11,505 bases of DNA from Bacteroidales bacterium. GTDB taxonomy: Bacteria; Bacteroidota; Bacteroidia; Bacteroidales; UBA7960. The translations under genes and the position numbers were made by a program. The notes beneath the pieces are model-generated. The model made no database searches, had not been told where the DNA came from, and saw nothing but the letters and a program-made list of their open reading frames with translations. The number at the start of each line of letters is the position of its first letter. Within the stretch, counting starts at the first letter, position 1. Positions 6,442 to 11,505 of the stretch are shown here, piece after piece. The DNA lies in assembly GCA_003451785.1 (NCBI GenBank), contig DMJL01000004.1, forward strand, positions 1 to 11,505. The letters are read 5' to 3'.

Positions 6442-9400
6442 ATGAATTTAAAACTCAGGTTCAAGCCTTGGATGCCAATAACGGTATTAGCAGCATTAAT
6501 TTGCGTGTGGCTATATTTCCATTTTGTTTCAACTACCACAGTTGCATTGGTTAATTTTCCGGGGTTTCAGGCAACGAGTATTGCCCGCTCGACCGACGAC
6601 CGTTTTATCCGGGTAAGGCACTTTGCCGATTTAGATTTGCAAAGAATCAGGCGTGCCGACTTTGTTCTGATTTTTGCCATGGGAATGCAATTAACAGAAG
6701 AGCAAAGAGTTGAGCTGCAGAAACTTTCCGAAAGGGGAATGCCGGTCTTCAGTACTTCGGTTACCAACCCCGAAAATAATATCGTAAGCATTGACAGTGT
6801 TCATATTAAACAGATTAACCAGTTTTTGCAAAATGGAAATAAAACAAACTATAAGAGCCTGTTGCGGTATATTCGGCGCGAGATTGACCGCAAGAAAATC
6901 TTTGCTCCTGAGCCGGAGGACCTGTTGCTAATACCCCGCGATGTTTTTTATCATCTTAACGAAACATTAAGTTTTGAAACCTTTCAGGCATACCAGGACT
7001 ATTATGTTTCGATAAACCGTTATCGAGCGGGCGCACCCCGGGTGGCAATCGTAGGCAGCTTTGGCAGTCCTTTTGCCGGAAACCGCCAGCATCTCGACAG
7101 TTTGATAATTGCACTGGAAAACTCCGGCCTCAATGTATATCCTATTTTATCTGCAACCAGGCGACTTGACATGTTGCGCGAAGTGAACCCCGATGCTGTT
7201 GTTTACATGCCTCATGGCAGGCTAGTTATGGGCGGAGGCGATGCAGCCGTTGAATGGCTTAAAGAACAAAACATTCCCGTTTTTGCTCCAACCACCCTGC
7301 TAACTACCGAAGAGGAATGGCTTGCAGACCTGCAGGGTATGTCGGGTGGATTTCTTTCGCAAAGCGTAGTAATGCCTGAACTTGACGGAGCCATTTATCC
7401 TTTTACACTAATTGCCCAATATAAAGACCGGGACGGATTCTATTTATTCAGGGCAATTCCCGACCGCTTGGCAAGATTTGTAGAGATTGTCAACAATTTT
7501 ATTCAACTGCGTTCAAAAAGCAATAATGAAAAGCGGGTTGCAGTGTTTTTCTTCAAAGGTCCGGGGCAATCATCACTAGTTGCGGCTGGAATGGAGGTGG
7601 TTCCTTCGATGTTTAATCTCTTGCACAGACTAAAGAATGAAGGCTATTATCTTGGAGACCTGCCTTCTGACTTTGCTTCGTTTGAGCGCATGGTTATGGA
7701 AAGGGGCATGGTGTTTGGCCAATATGCTCAAGGTGCCATAAACAATTTTTTAGAATCTGGCAATCCGGCCTTGGTTAGCGCAACGCAATTTAATAGTTGG
7801 CTTCAGAGCGCATTGCCAAGTAGATTAATTGAGCAACTTCAAAACAATTACGGGCCTCCTCCTGGAAATTTTATGGTAAAACAAAAAAATGGCGAATCTC
7901 ATCTGGCCATTTCGCGGCTGCAATTTGGCAATGTGGCGCTCATACCCCAACCGGCAGCCTCGGGAGGTGGCGACCAAACACATTTTGAAATGGTTCACGG
8001 AGCCGATGTTGCCCCGCCATACACCTATGTGGGGGCTTACTTGTGGGCCAGGTATGGCTTCGGGGCCGATGCCATAGTGCATTTTGGCACCCATGGCAGC
8101 CTCGAATTCACACCGCAAAAGCAGGTAAGCCTTTCGAGCTACGACTGGCCCGACCGGCTGATTGGCTCTGTGCCACATTTCTATTTATATACCATTTCCA
8201 ATGTGGGTGAAGGTATCATTGCAAAACGAAGAAGCTACGCTACTCTGATTTCGCACATTACGCCTCCATTTAAGGAGAGTGAACTTCGCGGGCAATTCCG
8301 TGAACTCAACGAGAAAATCAAAATATTTCATAACAGAGAGGGTGAAGCAAAGAATATTGCCTCATTGGATGTAAAACGAAAAGTAGTGTTGCTGGGTATG
8401 CACCGCGATTTAGGGCTCGATAGCATCCTTACCATACCTTACACTGAGGAAGAAATTTTGCGGGTAGAAAATTTTGCCGATGAGTTAGGCAATGCAAAAA
8501 TTACCGGACAACTTTACACACTTGGGGTTCCTTATACCCCGCAACGCATACGCACTTCGGTAATGGCAATGAGCCAGGACCCTCTGGCATTTAGTCTGGC
8601 AAGCCTCGACCGCGAGCGGGGCCTTGTAACTGCTGAGCAATTGCAAAACAGGGCGTATTTCACGCGCCGATACCTTGAGCCGGCTAAGGCATTCATTGAA
8701 AAAGTGCTTGATGGCCGCACAAATCCAGGAGAAAGAGAGATAGAAAGTATTGCAGGCCTTGAGCCAGGCGAACTGCAGATGATTGCTGACAGGCTAAAAG
8801 CAACCGCACCTGCCGCACCCCCTCGTCACAGGCAACCGGCTCAGGTAGCACCTGTTCAGGACACACTATCGCAGGAAGAAAAGAGGTATTTTGATGCGGT
8901 GCAAACAATCAGAAATACCGTAGGCAACATTTTGCGAAATCAGAAATTACTGCAAAGCTCGCCTGGTGCAGAATTAGATGCAATGGTAAACGCACTTGCC
9001 GGGGGGTTTATAGCCCCTTCGCCGGGTGGCGATGCTGTGGCCAATCCAAACACTTTGCCAACGGGGCGAAACCTGTTTAGTATCAATGCCGAAGCAACCC
9101 CATCGGAAAGCGCCTGGGACAAAGGAGTTACCCTGGCCCGTAAATCCATCGAAACCTTCCAAAGGCGTCATGGCGACTATCCACGAAAAGTGGCCTACAC
9201 ATTCTGGAGCAGCGAATTTATTGAAACCGAAGGCGCTACCATAGCACAGGCTTTGTACATGCTCGGCGTGGCGCCTGTTTGGGACCCTTTCGGCAGGGTA
9301 AGCGATTTGCGGCTTATTCCTTCGCAGGAGCTTGGCAGGCCACGTATTGATGTGGTGGTGCAGACCTCGGGGATGTTTCGCGACCTGGCAGCCTCGCGCC

Positions 9401-10548
9401 TGAAGCTCATAACCAGGGCCGTAGAGATGGCCGCCGGGGCAGAGCAGGGGCAGCACCACAACTATGTTAGAGACAGTGCGATAGAAGTTGAACGGCAACT
9501 GGTTGCGCAGGGCATTCCGCCCGTTAACGCCCGCCAAATGTCGCTTTTCAGAGTGTTTGGTGGTATCAATGGTAATTATGGCACCGGCATTGCGGGCAAA
9601 GTTGAAAGTGGTGACCGTTGGGAGTACGAATCGCAGATTGCCGAAACCTATTTGCACAATATGGGTGCCATTTACGGGACCGAGTACAACTGGGGCGAGT
9701 TTCATCGGGGTTTATTCGAGGCCGTATTGCACAATACCGATTTGGTAATGCAACCCAGACAAAGCAATACTTGGGGACCCATAAGTCTCGACCATGTTTT
9801 CGAATTTATGGGCGGTCTCAATCTGGCTGTGCGACATGTCACCGGGCAAGACCCCGATGCTTATTTCGCCGATTACCGCAACAGGCACAATCCCAGGATA
9901 CAAGAGGTTAAAGAAGCCATTGGTGTTGAGGCACGGACAACAATACTCAATCAGGCATTTCTTAGGGAAAAAATGCAGGGTGGAGCAACAACCGCGGCCC
10001 ACTTGGCACAAATCATAAATAATGTGTATGGCTGGAATGTAATGCGGCCTGCTGCAATTGATGATGAGCTTTGGAACGGCATTCATTCGGTTTTTGTTCA
10101 GGATGCTTACCGATTAGGAGTAAGGGAGTTTTTTGAGAACAATAACCCAGCCTCACTTCAGGAAATAACAGCTATCATGCTCGAAACAGTCCGCAAGGGG
10201 TATTGGAATGCCAACCAGGCTCAAATTGAATCTATAGCTTCGCTCCATGCACAACTGGTTGAGCAGCACGGACCTGCATGCACCGGTTTTGTCTGCGACA
10301 ACAATCTCTTGAGGCAGTTTATTTCAGAAAACCTAAGTGGTCAAAGTCAGGCAAATTATCAAAGGCAAATTAGCCTGGCGCTTAATGAAGCCGTTGCTCA
10401 AGGCGATGGAATGGTTTTGAGGCGCGATGAGTTAATGGAGGGAATTGAGGTAGAGCAGGGCAGGTTTTTTAGTGGTTTGGCTGTTGCGCTGGTTGCTTTA
10501 GCAATTGTTTTGGGATTTCTGTTTTGGATTAAAAGACGTAAAAAATAG
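6442..10548 (+). CDS. hmuS: CobN/HmuS-like membrane-tethered chelatase (possible haem dechelatase)
   Basis: This 1368-residue member of the CobN/magnesium-chelatase large-subunit family is longer than typical CobN (~1250). The family core is clear: HFGTHGSLE (547-555), VPHFYLYTISNVGEG into AKRR (589-597), then HITPP. In the C-terminal half come VAYTFWSSE, LGRPRIDVVVQTSGMFRD, VFGGINGNYGTG, GGLNLAVRH and NVYGW. A Pro/Ala/Gln linker (~787-806) separates the halves. Cys1280 and Cys1285 lie in HGPACTGFVCDN near the end. One hydrophobic helix lies at each end (~10-29 and ~1342-1362, followed by KRRKK). Positive charges flank both on the outer sides, so the body is predicted periplasmic. ATG 6442 is preferred over GTG 6379, because the GTG would put the intercistronic hairpin inside the gene. 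Context matches HmuS of haem-uptake loci, which has been linked to anaerobic iron removal from haem, so cobalamin synthesis is unlikely. No ATPase partner subunit lies in the window. Reaction and metal are inferred. Confidence 0.9.
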   Translation: MNLKLRFKPWMPITVLAALICVWLYFHFVSTTTVALVNFPGFQATSIARSTDDRFIRVRHFADLDLQRIRRADFVLIFAMGMQLTEEQRVELQKLSERGMPVFSTSVTNPENNIVSIDSVHIKQINQFLQNGNKTNYKSLLRYIRREIDRKKIFAPEPEDLLLIPRDVFYHLNETLSFETFQAYQDYYVSINRYRAGAPRVAIVGSFGSPFAGNRQHLDSLIIALENSGLNVYPILSATRRLDMLREVNPDAVVYMPHGRLVMGGGDAAVEWLKEQNIPVFAPTTLLTTEEEWLADLQGMSGGFLSQSVVMPELDGAIYPFTLIAQYKDRDGFYLFRAIPDRLARFVEIVNNFIQLRSKSNNEKRVAVFFFKGPGQSSLVAAGMEVVPSMFNLLHRLKNEGYYLGDLPSDFASFERMVMERGMVFGQYAQGAINNFLESGNPALVSATQFNSWLQSALPSRLIEQLQNNYGPPPGNFMVKQKNGESHLAISRLQFGNVALIPQPAASGGGDQTHFEMVHGADVAPPYTYVGAYLWARYGFGADAIVHFGTHGSLEFTPQKQVSLSSYDWPDRLIGSVPHFYLYTISNVGEGIIAKRRSYATLISHITPPFKESELRGQFRELNEKIKIFHNREGEAKNIASLDVKRKVVLLGMHRDLGLDSILTIPYTEEEILRVENFADELGNAKITGQLYTLGVPYTPQRIRTSVMAMSQDPLAFSLASLDRERGLVTAEQLQNRAYFTRRYLEPAKAFIEKVLDGRTNPGEREIESIAGLEPGELQMIADRLKATAPAAPPRHRQPAQVAPVQDTLSQEEKRYFDAVQTIRNTVGNILRNQKLLQSSPGAELDAMVNALAGGFIAPSPGGDAVANPNTLPTGRNLFSINAEATPSESAWDKGVTLARKSIETFQRRHGDYPRKVAYTFWSSEFIETEGATIAQALYMLGVAPVWDPFGRVSDLRLIPSQELGRPRIDVVVQTSGMFRDLAASRLKLITRAVEMAAGAEQGQHHNYVRDSAIEVERQLVAQGIPPVNARQMSLFRVFGGINGNYGTGIAGKVESGDRWEYESQIAETYLHNMGAIYGTEYNWGEFHRGLFEAVLHNTDLVMQPRQSNTWGPISLDHVFEFMGGLNLAVRHVTGQDPDAYFADYRNRHNPRIQEVKEAIGVEARTTILNQAFLREKMQGGATTAAHLAQIINNVYGWNVMRPAAIDDELWNGIHSVFVQDAYRLGVREFFENNNPASLQEITAIMLETVRKGYWNANQAQIESIASLHAQLVEQHGPACTGFVCDNNLLRQFISENLSGQSQANYQRQISLALNEAVAQGDGMVLRRDELMEGIEVEQGRFFSGLAVALVALAIVLGFLFWIKRRKK

Positions 10549-10553
10549 AATCT

Positions 10554-11279
10554 ATGACACACCTTGTTCACTTATTGATGGCACTGATTGTGATTCACTT
10601 TGTTTTCAGGCAGAGTATGCAACGGTTGGGGGTCAATCTGGCGTGTGCGGTGATTGCCGGGCTCTCGCTGGTCTTGCTGCAACCGGCTATCACGGCACAG
10701 TCAAAAACCCAACTCGAAGGGTTTTTGACAAACCCTGAAGTGCTCTCGACGCTTACAATTTTGGTAATTCTCGAATGTGTGCTTGTGGCAGCATGGTGTT
10801 TTGCTAAACAATCAAAGTCAGGCAAAAAGCCGGCGGTTGCAAAAATTTTGGAATGGTTCCCTGGGGTAATGGCATGGCCGGTGCTCTGGTACTTTTTGGC
10901 CAGGGCAATTTTTGAGTTTCCGGGGGCAAGTTTCCAGAATATAGCTCTGATTGTAGCAGCCGGCGTTTTCATTATTCTTGCAACAGTTCCCACACTTATC
11001 AGAAACATTCTGCCCGAAAACGACCTGCGCAAAGAGTTGCTGTTCATGCTCAGCATGCTGCTTATCATGCTCTCTGCCATTGCTCCGGTTCAGGGTACAC
11101 CCATATTCTCCACCACACAAAACCCGCAATTGCTGAGCCTGCTGACTTTTGTAACATTTGCCTCATTGCTTTTTGGAGGCGGAATATTGTTGAACAAGAT
11201 TAAAACCCGAAGACATACATTTGGTGATAAACGACTTACAATCCGGCAAAAAGCCATATCCGAAAGGAAGGCTGCCTGA
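10554..11279 (+). CDS. Polytopic inner-membrane protein in the HmuT position
   Basis: This 241-residue protein has about seven hydrophobic segments (near residues 4-18, 27-46, 63-83, 104-121, 128-148, 160-178 and 193-213) and a basic C-terminal tail rich in Lys/Arg (214-241), expected in the cytoplasm. It starts 5 bp after the chelatase stop, so translational coupling is likely and a shared complex plausible. I recognise no catalytic motif. In P. gingivalis hmuYRSTUV the gene after hmuS is hmuT, also a membrane protein of poorly known role, and the position here is the same. Possible roles are a docking partner for the chelatase or a porphyrin/haem permease; neither can be read from the sequence. 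The next gene, an ExbB-like channel, follows after 89 bp. Coding status is firm, and function is unassigned. Confidence 0.83.
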   Translation: MTHLVHLLMALIVIHFVFRQSMQRLGVNLACAVIAGLSLVLLQPAITAQSKTQLEGFLTNPEVLSTLTILVILECVLVAAWCFAKQSKSGKKPAVAKILEWFPGVMAWPVLWYFLARAIFEFPGASFQNIALIVAAGVFIILATVPTLIRNILPENDLRKELLFMLSMLLIMLSAIAPVQGTPIFSTTQNPQLLSLLTFVTFASLLFGGGILLNKIKTRRHTFGDKRLTIRQKAISERKAA

Positions 11280-11368
11280 TTATTCGTGCAGATAAATTTT
11301 CCAATATGTGCCTTGCAAATTATTAATTTAAACTTTTCGTCAATAAACAAACTAAAAAAAATCTCTAT
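11280..11368. other. Short AT-rich gap before the ExbB-like gene
   Basis: This 89-bp gap has no gene. It contains A-rich sequence directly before the ATG at 11369, as is usual for Bacteroidota starts, and two TGCA words. No terminator stem or clear promoter is seen, so I regard the gap as operon-internal. Confidence 0.4.
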
Positions 11369-11505
11369 ATGGAACAAATAACCAATGTGCTATACTGGAT
11401 ATCTACCGGGCTGCTTGTGCCCGTGGTGGTAGTCCTGCTGCTTCTGTTCGTAAGAGCGCTATTGCTGACAGGTGGATTTTTTAATCATTATCAGATGAAA
11501 CAAAA
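11369..11505 (+). CDS. MotA/TolQ/ExbB-family proton channel, N-terminal fragment (HmuU position), cut by the right edge
   Basis: Only the first 45 residues are visible, starting MEQITNVLYWISTGLLVP, running through one long hydrophobic helix (about 12-35, rich in Val/Leu) and ending in GGFFNHYQMKQ. The YWISTGLL opening and the LLLTGGFF turn after the helix resemble the first membrane segment of ExbB/TolQ-like proteins found in hmu loci, where hmuU encodes such a channel and hmuV a small ExbD-like partner. An ExbB-like protein here would harvest proton-motive force for a partner protein, either TonB for the receptor or the chelatase and membrane protein encoded just upstream. The family call leans on gene order as well as on this short segment. 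A full reading needs sequence beyond the window. Confidence 0.72.
   Translation, partial: MEQITNVLYWISTGLLVPVVVVLLLLFVRALLLTGGFFNHYQMKQ

Noticed and set aside
8974..9705. 243-residue reverse-strand frame inside the CobN-like gene
   Set aside because: The forward frame carries conserved CobN motifs across this interval. The reverse translation has no recognisable family features and is best explained by codon bias.
6442..10548. Role as a true cobaltochelatase in cobalamin synthesis
   Set aside because: No cob/cbi genes or chelatase ATPase subunits are present, the protein carries two membrane anchors, and it sits within a receptor-HmuY haem locus, all of which point to HmuS instead.

Overview
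The window looks like a piece of a Bacteroidota (probably Bacteroidales or a close relative) chromosome. The evidence is A-rich translation starts without clear Shine-Dalgarno sequences, a TonB-dependent receptor with an N-terminal carboxypeptidase-regulatory-like domain, an HmuY-type lipoprotein, and a CobN-like protein of the HmuS type next to membrane and ExbB-like genes. All recognised genes are on the + strand, and both window edges cut a gene.

Layout. (1) 1-711: the C-terminal half of glucuronate/uronate isomerase (uxaC), open at the left edge. (2) 712-2533: an AT-rich block with an ECF sigma factor and, 5 bp after it, a four-helix membrane protein of unknown function, flanked by two non-coding stretches (about 305 and 369 bp). 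The second stretch holds an unusual set of overlapping inverted repeats and a cluster of TGCA words. (3) 2534-11505: a haem-acquisition locus in the order HmuR-like outer-membrane receptor, HmuY-like lipoprotein with two tandem HmuY-like units, large CobN/HmuS-like chelatase, polytopic membrane protein (HmuT position), and the start of a MotA/TolQ/ExbB-family proton channel (HmuU position), which runs off the right edge.

How the genes may work together. By analogy with the hmuYRSTUV locus of Porphyromonas gingivalis, the lipoprotein would capture haem (or another metalloporphyrin) at the cell surface and pass it to the receptor for TonB-driven import. The membrane-tethered CobN-like protein would then act on the porphyrin, possibly removing the iron. 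Two points stand out. Charge distribution places the body of the CobN-like protein in the periplasm, held by a transmembrane helix at each end. No ATPase partner (CobS/CobT or ChlI/ChlD type) is present, and an ExbB-like channel follows instead. This suggests, as a hypothesis only, a chelatase-type enzyme energised by the proton-motive force. Nothing in the sequence proves that the ECF sigma pair controls the haem locus. A GC-rich 12-bp perfect hairpin sits between the lipoprotein and chelatase genes and may set their relative expression.
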